A DNA stretch of 16,618 nt, taken from contig JAFAGA010000018.1 of the NCBI GenBank assembly GCA_023423045.1, forward strand, positions 1 to 16,618, in the 5' to 3' direction. Within the stretch, counting starts at the first letter, position 1. The number at the start of each line of letters is the position of its first letter. A program made the position numbers and the translations under genes. The notes beneath the pieces were generated by a model. The model worked only from the letters and a program-made list of their open reading frames with translations, was not told the origin of the DNA and did not search any database. This document shows, in pieces, positions 1 to 7,413 of this stretch. The DNA is from Bacillota bacterium. GTDB taxonomy: Bacteria; Bacillota; Clostridia; Lachnospirales; Lachnospiraceae.

Positions 1-2412
1 ACGGTAACCGGTGTGGGCCATTCCCATATCGATATGGGATGGCTGTGGAGATATTCCGCAACCAGGGAGAAGGCTTCCCGAACCTTTTCTACGGTGCTGA
101 ATTTGATGAGACTGTTTCCGGAATACCGCTTTATGCATTCTTCCCCCCAATTATATGAGTGGATCAAGGAGGATTATCCTGAAATCTTTGCGCAGGTCAA
201 AGAAAAGATCCGGGAAGGCCAATGGGAAATTACCGGCGGTATGTGGGTGGAGGCCGACACCAATCTTCCCTCCGGTGAATCCCTGGTACGTCAGTTCCTC
301 TATGGAAAACGGTATATCAAGGAGGAATTCGGCAAGGATTCCAGGCTTTTGTGGCTTCCTGACGTATTTGGCTACAGCGCGGCTCTGCCCCAGATTATGA
401 AGAAATCCGATATGGATTATTTTATGACCACAAAGATAAGCTGGAACCAGTTCAATCATTTCCCCTATGACACCTTCCTGTGGCGGGGGATCGACGGAAG
501 CGAGATATTTACCCATTTTATCACTACGCCGGACAACGGCTCCTGGTTCTACACCTATAACGGCCAGATGGAGCCTCAGGAGGTGGCAGGAATTTGGGAA
601 AATTACCGGGATAAGGATAAGAACGACGAGCTTTTGTTAGCCTTTGGCTGGGGGGACGGCGGCGGCGGTCCGACCAAAGAGATGCTGGAGCGTGCCCGTG
701 TAATGAAGAATATACCCGGGATACCAAGAGTGCAGATCGATCACACAGAGAATTATTTCAGACGCATTTATGATGGCATCCCTCAGAAGGAATTGAATGT
801 ATGGGAGGGTGAATTGTATTTTGAGATGCACCGGGGAACCTATACCTCTCAGGCATATACAAAGCGTGCAAACCGTAAGGCGGAATTTTTGATGCACGAT
901 GTGGAGTTTTTGAGCGTCCTCTCCGATGTGCTGAAGAAGGAGGAAAAGTATCCGGATAAAACCATCAATAAAATGTGGGAGAAGATACTGTTAAATCAAT
1001 TCCATGATGTGTTGCCGGGCTCCTCCATCCGTCAGGTATATGAGGATTGCCGGGCAATCTATGAAGAAACAGAAGAGCTGGGTACAAAACTTCTGTCCCA
1101 GGCAAAGACAAGACTCTGCGGGGAGACAAAAGAAGCGGATGCGGTAGTCGTATTCAATACCTCCGGGTGGGTAAGAGACGATATTGTGCTGCTTCGCTAT
1201 GCCGGTATGGTTATGCCCGGTACCTCCTTTACGGACGGAAAAGGAGCGGTATTAAATACACAGCAGACAGTGGATGGAATACTTGTCTTTGTGGAAGAGA
1301 TACCTGCTTACGGCTTTAAGAAGATACTAATTTCCAGTCAGGATAGGGGGACGAAGGCTTCGGATTTGAGGCTGACCACTGACCATCTGGAAAATCGTTA
1401 TTTCTCCATCGATTTCAATGAAAGAGGGGAAATTGTATCCTTCTATGACAAGTCAAATTGCAGGCAAATCTGCGTCGGAGAGCCGATGAATGTGCTTAAG
1501 GCCTTTGAGGATAAGCCGCTTCGCTTTGATGCATGGGATATTGATGTGTTCTATAAGGAAAAACCCTATGGCCCCATGGAATTAATCAGCAGGGAAGTGG
1601 TTGAGGAAGGTCCGGTAAGAGGTGTATTGAGGCTGACCTGGAGATTCAATGAATCCGTCATTGCCCAGGATGTTATTATCTATCAGGATAAGGACCGGAT
1701 TGATTTTAAGACCATGGTATCCTGGAAGGAAAAGCAGGTATTATTAAAGGCCTTCTTCCCGGTGGATATCCATACCAATGAAGCAACCTATGAAATACAG
1801 TACGGCAACATCAAACGTCCGACGCATACCAATACGGAATGGGATTTCGCCCGGTTTGAGGTATCTGCCCACAAATGGGTGGATGTATCGGAAGGGGATT
1901 ATGGCGTTTCCCTGTTGAATGACTGTAAATACGGTCATGACATCCATGATAATGTCATTGGCCTGACCTTAATTAAATCAGCGATTCAACCGGATGAAAC
2001 AGCAGACCGTTGTGAGCACTGCTTTACCTACTCCATTTATCCGCACAAGGGAAGCTGGCAGGAAAGTATGGTGCAGCAGGAGGCAACCCAGCTGAATATT
2101 CCCTTATTATCAAAGCAGACGACTCAGAATAGCAGTAACAGCGATTCCTTTGGCTTCCTTCAAGTAGACTCGGACAATATTGTAATTGACACAATTAAGA
2201 AGGCGGAGGATGAAAAGGCGATCGTTGTTCGATTATACGAGTATAAAAACCGTAAAGGGAAACCGGTAACCATGAGCTTTGGGATTCCTGTTACCAGAGT
2301 GGTGGAAACAAACCTGATTGAGCGCGAGCTGGAAGAAGTGCCGGTAGAGAATAATGAAATCAAATTTAATATCACAGGCTACGAAGTAAAAACATTTAAA
2401 TTATATTTTTAA
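1..2412 (+). CDS. GH38 alpha-mannosidase, MAN2C1-like subgroup (5' end cut by window)
   Basis: This enzyme should remove alpha-linked mannose from short oligosaccharides in the cytoplasm. The frame is open to the left edge. A GTG lies at 13, but it falls inside the conserved HSHID motif (codons from base 16), so the true start is upstream. Residues numbered from that GTG show H5 and D7 of the HxD metal site, D117 in the LPDVFGYSAALPQI block (catalytic nucleophile and metal ligand), a GGGGPTKE loop near residue 217, and H331 in NQFHDVLPGSS (fourth zinc ligand). All are standard GH38 signatures. The rest, about residues 380-799, is the beta-sandwich half. The DVFGYSAALPQ form is typical of the MAN2C1-type branch, whose members carry roughly 200-250 residues before the HxD motif, so a comparable piece is probably missing here. 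It is the first visible gene of the glycosidase run. Family assignment is firm; the exact linkage is not. Confidence 0.95.
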   Translation, partial: TVTGVGHSHIDMGWLWRYSATREKASRTFSTVLNLMRLFPEYRFMHSSPQLYEWIKEDYPEIFAQVKEKIREGQWEITGGMWVEADTNLPSGESLVRQFLYGKRYIKEEFGKDSRLLWLPDVFGYSAALPQIMKKSDMDYFMTTKISWNQFNHFPYDTFLWRGIDGSEIFTHFITTPDNGSWFYTYNGQMEPQEVAGIWENYRDKDKNDELLLAFGWGDGGGGPTKEMLERARVMKNIPGIPRVQIDHTENYFRRIYDGIPQKELNVWEGELYFEMHRGTYTSQAYTKRANRKAEFLMHDVEFLSVLSDVLKKEEKYPDKTINKMWEKILLNQFHDVLPGSSIRQVYEDCRAIYEETEELGTKLLSQAKTRLCGETKEADAVVVFNTSGWVRDDIVLLRYAGMVMPGTSFTDGKGAVLNTQQTVDGILVFVEEIPAYGFKKILISSQDRGTKASDLRLTTDHLENRYFSIDFNERGEIVSFYDKSNCRQICVGEPMNVLKAFEDKPLRFDAWDIDVFYKEKPYGPMELISREVVEEGPVRGVLRLTWRFNESVIAQDVIIYQDKDRIDFKTMVSWKEKQVLLKAFFPVDIHTNEATYEIQYGNIKRPTHTNTEWDFARFEVSAHKWVDVSEGDYGVSLLNDCKYGHDIHDNVIGLTLIKSAIQPDETADRCEHCFTYSIYPHKGSWQESMVQQEATQLNIPLLSKQTTQNSSNSDSFGFLQVDSDNIVIDTIKKAEDEKAIVVRLYEYKNRKGKPVTMSFGIPVTRVVETNLIERELEEVPVENNEIKFNITGYEVKTFKLYF

Positions 2413-2570
2413 TAGATAGAACCTCTTAAACCAAAGGGTTGATGTGCCTGCGACCTAACGTTTGCAGGCGTTGATGAAAGGCATACCGGCTAAGGCTCCC
2501 AGCGGTAAAGGCCGTTTGATTTGGATTATTAGATGATGAGATGCTGAAAATCGGCATCATGGAGGGAAAG
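2413..2570 (+). other. Spacer with two chained micro-ORFs and a small hairpin
   Basis: This 158-base spacer separates the first GH38 from the GH36 gene. It holds ATG frame 2442-2474 (10 residues, MCLRPNVCRR), preceded by AAAGGG, then ATG frame 2474-2536 (20 residues, basic, beginning MKGIPAKAPSGKG). The first stop and second start overlap as TGATG. Another TGATG at the end of the second frame opens a three-codon frame. The inverted repeat GCCTGC 2446-2451 / GCAGGC 2464-2469 sits inside the first frame and has no U-tract, so it is not a standard terminator. No promoter was recognised. The peptides resemble nothing I know, and the arrangement may be chance. Confidence 0.3.
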
Positions 2571-4625
2571 ATGTTAAAGATAAGAGAGATCAGGATGACG
2601 TTGTCAATGGAGAACAGTATCGTATCCCTGCCTTATGAGGGAATATCAGAAACTGACTTGGGAAGCATATACCGCTTTTGCGAGGAGGAGAAAAAAATTA
2701 ATGCGTCGGTAACCCTGGAAGAAATTCAGGGTATCACAGCCGGAACGGTCAGGGTGGAGATTGAGAACCATCCCTTCCGGGAGAGCTTTAATCTGTGCGA
2801 GGCATCACCGGTTGAGGTAAGCGTCACATTTGATGAGGTCCCTGACCGTATGTGTGCTGCCTACCAGCATAGGGACTGGTGGAGCCGTCCGGCTTTCATC
2901 AGCACCTATGAGGAAATCCCGGAGAGGACGCAGGCGCTCTATCTCAAGGGAAAGGACCGCTTTGGCTTTGTTCTGCCAATCGCAGGGGATAAGACCAAAA
3001 CCTATGTAACCAAAGGGACGAAGGATACCGTTACCTTTCAATTGACGGCTTATACTCCCGGTATCAACAGCATCAGCGATTACAGCTTTCTTCTGTCGGA
3101 GGGGGAGGATTTCTATGAGCTGACCCGGAAGGTAATGGAGGCCGCCTGTGCACTGAAGAAAATTCCTGTCAGGGCGAAAAGGGAATATCCTCCGATGTTC
3201 GAATATTTCGGCTGGTGCAGCTGGGACGCCTTCTATACCGACATTACGGAAGAGAAGGTACGAAGCAAAGCAGAAGAATTAAAGGAAAAGAAAATTCCGG
3301 TCCGCTGGCTCCTGATGGATGACGGCTGGCTGAGTATCGAAAACCAGTGCCTTGTGGATTTCAAGCCGGATCCCAACAAATTCCCCAACGGCTTTAAAAA
3401 GCTGACTCAGGAGATGAAGGAGAATTCCGAGATTGACTGGATTGGCGTATGGCATGCCCTCGGAGGGTACTGGGGCGGGGTTGGAGCTGATTCGGAGCTG
3501 GCCCGGAAGGAAAGAGAGCATTTATACCGCACAAAAAACGGAAAGCTCATCCCCCATTACGAACCGGAGAAGGGCTTTGGCTTCTGGAAAAACTGGTATA
3601 GCTATCTGAGAGACCAGGGAATAGATTTTGTTAAGGTGGACGGACAGAGTGCGCTGAAGAATTACTATAAGAACAATGAGGAAATCGGCAAGGCGGCAGC
3701 CGGAACCCATCAGGCTCTGGAGGGTGCGGTCGGTATGCTGATGAACGGCAATATCATAAACTGCATGGGAATGGCCATGGAGAATGTCCTGAACCGTCCG
3801 GCTACTTGCATCTCCAGAAACAGTGATGATTTCGTGCCCGGTGAAGAGCAGGGCTTTCGGGAACACATGCTCCAGAATGCCTATAATGCCTTATATCATG
3901 ATCATGTCTATGTCTGCGACTGGGATATGTACTGGACCAACCACCCGGATGCGGGAAAGCATGCACTGGTACGTGCCATCAGCGGTGGCCCGGTCTATGT
4001 AAGCGACCGGATTGGGGAGACCATTTATGATGAAATCATGCCCTTGGTATACCATGACGGCCGGCTCCTGAGAATGGACCGGTGTGCAAAGCCGACCCTT
4101 GATTGTATCTTCGATTCGCCCCTTGCCGGCCGTGCCCTGAAGCTTACCAATACGGTGAACAAAACCGGTGCGATTGCCGCCTTTCATATCAGTGAGCAGA
4201 AGGAAAGCATAGCAACACAGGTTTCACCGTCGGAGATTGGCGAGCTGGAAGGAGAAGTGTTCGGAGCTTACAATTATTATGAAAAATCCTTCACAAGGCT
4301 GAAGCGTTCAGAATCGCTTCGATTTGAACTGGCAGAGAAGGAATATGCCCTTGTGTTATTAATTCCCATGAGAAATTCGGTGACACCAATCGGGCTCATT
4401 AATAAATATATGAGCGCCCATGCGGTGAAGTCTGTGTATGAGGCAGAAGCTTCCGCCGTTATAACTTTGAAGGAAGGCGGAATGTTTGCTTTCTATAAGG
4501 AAGAGACGCCGGTAAAGATTGTGGTAAACGGAATCGACCGGACGGACCGGCTGAGGCAAGGGAACGGTTTCTATACCCTGGACTGTTCCGAGCTTCTGGG
4601 AGAGGTTGTCTTATCCATCGAATAG
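2571..4625 (+). CDS. GH36-type alpha-galactosidase (raffinose synthase / Sip1 family)
   Basis: This is a 684-residue protein of the raffinose-synthase-like (Sip1) branch of the alpha-galactosidase clan. Bacterial and archaeal members hydrolyse alpha-galactosides, while the plant members transfer galactose. Visible marks are GWCSWDAFY at residues 214-222, MDDGW at 249-253, the nucleophile Asp357 in KVDGQS, and the RNSDDF block at 416-421, where D419/D420 is the likely acid/base. The following YHDHVYVCDWDMYW and SGGPVYVSD segments are also typical. There is no signal peptide, so the enzyme is cytoplasmic. An ATG at 2541 is possible, but it lacks a ribosome binding site. ATG 2571 has GGAGGG at 2561-2566 and is preferred. 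The next gene with a clear product is the class II aldolase, 138 bases downstream. Hydrolysis of raffinose-type or galactomannan-derived oligosaccharides is a reasonable inference, but the acceptor preference cannot be read from the sequence. Confidence 0.92.
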   Translation: MLKIREIRMTLSMENSIVSLPYEGISETDLGSIYRFCEEEKKINASVTLEEIQGITAGTVRVEIENHPFRESFNLCEASPVEVSVTFDEVPDRMCAAYQHRDWWSRPAFISTYEEIPERTQALYLKGKDRFGFVLPIAGDKTKTYVTKGTKDTVTFQLTAYTPGINSISDYSFLLSEGEDFYELTRKVMEAACALKKIPVRAKREYPPMFEYFGWCSWDAFYTDITEEKVRSKAEELKEKKIPVRWLLMDDGWLSIENQCLVDFKPDPNKFPNGFKKLTQEMKENSEIDWIGVWHALGGYWGGVGADSELARKEREHLYRTKNGKLIPHYEPEKGFGFWKNWYSYLRDQGIDFVKVDGQSALKNYYKNNEEIGKAAAGTHQALEGAVGMLMNGNIINCMGMAMENVLNRPATCISRNSDDFVPGEEQGFREHMLQNAYNALYHDHVYVCDWDMYWTNHPDAGKHALVRAISGGPVYVSDRIGETIYDEIMPLVYHDGRLLRMDRCAKPTLDCIFDSPLAGRALKLTNTVNKTGAIAAFHISEQKESIATQVSPSEIGELEGEVFGAYNYYEKSFTRLKRSESLRFELAEKEYALVLLIPMRNSVTPIGLINKYMSAHAVKSVYEAEASAVITLKEGGMFAFYKEETPVKIVVNGIDRTDRLRQGNGFYTLDCSELLGEVVLSIE

Positions 4626-4671
4626 AAGGAGAATCAGCGACGGTGCAGAGTGCGCCGTAATGGAGGAAAGG

Positions 4672-4746
4672 TTGAAAGAAATAGAATATATCAATGAAGG
4701 GAGGAACGAGTCCATGCCTGCATTTTCATGGCGTTTTGTGCGGTAA
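4672..4746 (+). CDS. Possible 24-residue leader ORF ahead of the aldolase
   Basis: A TTG at 4672 has a strong ribosome binding site, GGAGG at 4662-4666, five bases upstream. It opens a 24-codon frame ending in TAA at 4744-4746. An in-frame ATG at 4714 has its own GGGAGG at 4699-4704 and would give a 10-residue product, MPAFSWRFVR. A longer in-frame option begins at ATG 4660 but lacks a good site. The frame is +1 relative to the aldolase and overlaps its possible early starts. Two strong ribosome binding sites on such a short frame are unusual. It may be a leader peptide that couples translation, a remnant of a lost gene, or chance. I do not recognise the peptide. Confidence 0.35.
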   Translation: MKEIEYINEGRNESMPAFSWRFVR

Positions 4747-4757
4747 AGTGCATGGAC
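4710..4757 (+). promoter_or_regulatory. 8-bp inverted repeat with an ATG in each arm, upstream of the aldolase
   Basis: GTCCATGC at 4710-4717 pairs perfectly with GCATGGAC at 4750-4757 across a 32-base loop. The left arm contains the ATG at 4714 of the short upstream frame. The right arm contains ATG 4752, an in-frame alternative start of the aldolase, and lies 6 bases before the preferred ATG 4764. In mRNA the helix could hide both starts. Ribosomes moving through the short frame to its stop at 4744-4746, inside the loop, would approach the helix and could open it. This is a structural inference; the long loop makes the hairpin only moderately stable. Confidence 0.35.
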
Positions 4758-4763
4758 ATAATA

Positions 4764-5378
4764 ATGTACGAACAGGAACGAATTCAATTAAAAGAGATCT
4801 GTAAGCTGTTATATGAGCATCAGCTGGTAACCGCCAGTGACGGCAATATCAGCATGAGATTGAATGAAAAGCATATTATAATAACCCCATCCAGAAAGAA
4901 TAAGGGATTGCTGTCGCCGGAGGATATGATTGTGACGGACCTCGACGGGAATGTGGCCGAGGGCAGGGGTAAGGCCTCCTCGGAGTTTTTAATGCACCGG
5001 GCGATCTATCAGAACCGGCCGGAGGTCAATGCCATTATCCATACCCATCCGGTCTATGCAACCGCCTTTGCGCTTGCCGGCAAGAATATACCGGATGACC
5101 ATCTCATTGAAGCCAGGGTGATCCTCGGACCGACTGCTCTTGCGGAATACGGCACGCCGGGAACCCCGGAGATGGCGGAGGTGATCGCGCCTCATATCCG
5201 GAAGGTGAACAGCATTCTGCTAAAGAATCATGGGGCGATTACCTACGGTATGGATTTGATTGATGCCTATAACCGGATGGATGTGTTGGAGGCCGTAGCA
5301 AAGACAATTATAGTGTCAAAAATGCTCGGTGATCCTGAAGTTATCAGCAAGGAGAATCTTGCGAAATTAAAAGGATAA
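4764..5378 (+). CDS. Class II aldolase, probably L-fuculose-1-phosphate aldolase type
   Basis: This zinc-dependent class II aldolase is of the FucA/AraD fold. It would split a ketose-1-phosphate such as L-fuculose-1-phosphate into dihydroxyacetone phosphate and lactaldehyde in the cytoplasm. Counting from ATG 4764 (204 residues), the metal and catalytic residues fall one position after those of E. coli FucA: E74 in SSEF, H93 and H95 in HTHP, and H156 in KNHGA. The N-terminal phosphate-loop segment SDGNIS is at 25-30. That even offset supports this start, which also has a weak GGA seven bases upstream. In-frame ATGs at 4728 and 4752 are alternatives without good ribosome binding sites. It ends 43 bases before the GH20 gene. 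Related enzymes (rhamnulose-1-phosphate aldolase, ribulose-phosphate epimerase, methylthioribulose-phosphate dehydratase) cannot be excluded. No fucose isomerase, kinase or fucosidase is present in the window. Confidence 0.85.
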   Translation: MYEQERIQLKEICKLLYEHQLVTASDGNISMRLNEKHIIITPSRKNKGLLSPEDMIVTDLDGNVAEGRGKASSEFLMHRAIYQNRPEVNAIIHTHPVYATAFALAGKNIPDDHLIEARVILGPTALAEYGTPGTPEMAEVIAPHIRKVNSILLKNHGAITYGMDLIDAYNRMDVLEAVAKTIIVSKMLGDPEVISKENLAKLKG

Positions 5379-5421
5379 AAAAAGAGTTTGATTGCAATGC
5401 CATCAAAAAGAGGAGAATGCA

Positions 5422-7323
5422 ATGAATATCGTATTGAATTTTATTGATCTAGATCCCGGGCTATGGTCCCCTGTAGTTGAACTGCAGGAGCAACTGAGCT
5501 TTACGCTGGCAAAGGAGCCGGACACCGGCCTTAGGGTAATAACACAGGCAGCAGAGGAAGGGCTTCGGGTAGTCTATGAAAAGGAGCAGGCTGTCATAGC
5601 TTATCATAATCCGGTTGAATTCTTCCGCGGACTGGGATTGTTGATAGAGGCAATCCGTGAGGGCAAGCCGTCCGATATTACGGAAAAGCCGGCATTTACC
5701 GGACTCACCTATATGCAGGATAATTCCAGGAATGCCGTCAGCAACATCCCGTCCGTCAAGAAAATGATACGCCAGCTTGCGCTGATGGGCTATCCCTCCC
5801 TTATGCTTTATACCGAGGATACTTATGAGCTGGAGGGCTATCCCTTCTTTGGCTATCAAAGAGGGCGATTTAGCAAAGCGGAATGGAAGGAGCTGGTGGC
5901 ATATGCAGAGAGCTACGGTGTGGAGCTGATTCCCTGCATACAGACACTGGCACATCTGAATGCCATCTTTAAATGGAATGATTTCCAGGAGGTCCGTGAT
6001 CTTGGGGATATTCTTCTGTGCGGTAAGGATAAAACCTACGAGCTCATTGAAGCGATGATTAAAACCTGCTCCGAGGTATTCCGGTCCGGGAAGATCAACA
6101 TCGGTATGGATGAAGCGGAGATGCTTGGGCTTGGCAAATACTTAAAGCAGAATGGCTATACCAGACCCGATGAAATTATGGGCGGGCATCTGAAGAGAGT
6201 TCTGGACATTTGCGAAAAATACGGCTTCCAGGCGCTCATGTGGAGCGATATGTTCTTTAAGATGCTTCCCAACAACTCGGATTATTACAGCATGACAGCG
6301 GATATCACAGAGCAGATCAAGGATAAGGTTCCAGGTAATGTTACCTTGATTTACTGGGATTATTATTCCAGGAGCAAAGAAAAATACGACAATATGCTAA
6401 AACGTCATAAGCAATTGTCAGACAGCCTCTGCTTTGCCGGAGGAGCATGGAAATGGCAGGGCTTTGCGCCCCTGTTGCATCACAGCCTTATGATCGGAAA
6501 ATTAGCCCTGCAAAGCTGCAGGGAACAGGGTATAACCGAGGTTATCGTTACCGGCTGGGGGGATAACGGAGCGGAGGCGGCTAATTTCTCGGTAGGTCCG
6601 GTATTACAGCTGTATGCGGAGCTCTGCTATAACGGCAGGGAAGAGGAGGAGCATCTTGGCAGACGCCTTTTCACCTGTACCAATATGGTTTATGAGGACT
6701 TTATGGAGCTGGATTCTCTGAATCTCACCCCCGACAATCCGTCTCCGGGACGCGTATCCGTCGGACCGGCCAAGTACCTCTTCTACCAGGATGTATTGCA
6801 GGGCCTGTATGACAGGCATGTCGACGAGACTTCCTATCCCGTACATTATAAGAGCTGCCGTCAGATACTCGCCGGGATTGCGGATAAAAATAATGAGTAC
6901 AGCTATCTCTTTGACACCCTGGCAAAGCTTGCCCATGTACTGGAGCTGAAATGCGACATGGGTATCCGTCTGAAAAGGGCCTATGATACCGGGGATTTGG
7001 AAAGCCTGGAAAGGATAGCAAAGGAGGAGTGCAAGGAACTGCTGGAACGGATTGAAGTATTCCATGGAGCCTTTCGAAAGCAGTGGTATCTGGAGAATAA
7101 GCCTTTTGGCTTTGAGGTACAGGATATCAGAATCGGCGGGCTGAAGGAGCGTATCCGCTGTGTAAGCTGGACGGTGGAGCGGTATCTGAGGCATGAGACT
7201 GACCGGATCGAGGAATTGGAGCAGGAAAGGCTTTTGCTTGATACCAGAGAGAATCCCGGGTATGCGACCCTTCCGCTTTACCATAATGAATGGAGCAGCA
7301 TGGTTACGGCATCCGTACTGTAA
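5422..7323 (+). CDS. GH20 beta-N-acetylhexosaminidase, cytoplasmic three-domain type
   Basis: This 633-residue GH20 enzyme should release terminal GlcNAc or GalNAc from imported oligosaccharides. The N-terminal third carries a GH20b-like segment (about residues 1-90, with the EFFRGLGLLIEAI stretch). The TIM barrel covers about 95-400, and a largely helical C-terminal part of about 230 residues follows. The catalytic pair is D230-E231 in NIGMDEAEMLGLG, the Asp-Glu pair in which Glu is the acid and Asp orients the substrate acetamido group. This form, and the overall length, resemble the GH20C/HexD-like branch (Streptococcus pneumoniae GH20C type) rather than secreted chitobiases. There is no signal peptide. 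ATG 5422 is chosen because AGGAGA at 5411-5416 is well placed; an in-frame TTG at 5392 has no site. Family is firm, but specificity for GlcNAc versus GalNAc is not. Confidence 0.9.
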   Translation: MNIVLNFIDLDPGLWSPVVELQEQLSFTLAKEPDTGLRVITQAAEEGLRVVYEKEQAVIAYHNPVEFFRGLGLLIEAIREGKPSDITEKPAFTGLTYMQDNSRNAVSNIPSVKKMIRQLALMGYPSLMLYTEDTYELEGYPFFGYQRGRFSKAEWKELVAYAESYGVELIPCIQTLAHLNAIFKWNDFQEVRDLGDILLCGKDKTYELIEAMIKTCSEVFRSGKINIGMDEAEMLGLGKYLKQNGYTRPDEIMGGHLKRVLDICEKYGFQALMWSDMFFKMLPNNSDYYSMTADITEQIKDKVPGNVTLIYWDYYSRSKEKYDNMLKRHKQLSDSLCFAGGAWKWQGFAPLLHHSLMIGKLALQSCREQGITEVIVTGWGDNGAEAANFSVGPVLQLYAELCYNGREEEEHLGRRLFTCTNMVYEDFMELDSLNLTPDNPSPGRVSVGPAKYLFYQDVLQGLYDRHVDETSYPVHYKSCRQILAGIADKNNEYSYLFDTLAKLAHVLELKCDMGIRLKRAYDTGDLESLERIAKEECKELLERIEVFHGAFRKQWYLENKPFGFEVQDIRIGGLKERIRCVSWTVERYLRHETDRIEELEQERLLLDTRENPGYATLPLYHNEWSSMVTASVL

Positions 7324-7366
7324 CCAAAGGGAGCGTAACGGTTCTTTTTAAAGAAAACATAATTCT

Positions 7367-7391
7367 GTAATCATTTGTAAAGTAATCATTT
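7367..7391 (+). repeat. Tandem 10-bp direct repeat in the GH20-GH13 spacer
   Basis: GTAATCATTT occurs at 7367-7376 and again at 7382-7391, a 15-bp period, in the AT-rich 90-base spacer just upstream of the GH13_18 start. It could be a binding site for a regulator or simple AT-rich drift. No promoter with both hexamers was recognised in this spacer. Confidence 0.4.
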
Positions 7392-7413
7392 CTTATAAAA
7401 AATGGAGGCAACC

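Noticed and set aside
23..38. Perfect 16-bp palindrome CCCATATCGATATGGG
   Set aside because: It lies inside the codons of the conserved SHIDMG motif of the GH38 gene, so the protein sequence explains it well enough; no sign of a regulatory role.
651..676. Near-identical run GGCGGCGGTCCGACCAA shared with about 9508-9528
   Set aside because: Both encode the conserved GGGPTKE loop of GH38, so this is motif conservation and not a mobile or recombined repeat.
5387..5407. Hairpin TTTGAT / ATCAAA with a decoy ATG at 5397 before the GH20 gene
   Set aside because: Only six mostly A-T pairs, and the real start at 5422 has its own well-placed ribosome binding site outside the stem.
6604..7284. Long antisense reading frame (226 codons) on the minus strand
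   Set aside because: It lies wholly within the GH20 gene, has no recognisable domain, and the plus frame shows clear family motifs. The same holds for the other antisense frames, such as 5461-5955 and 12362-12964.
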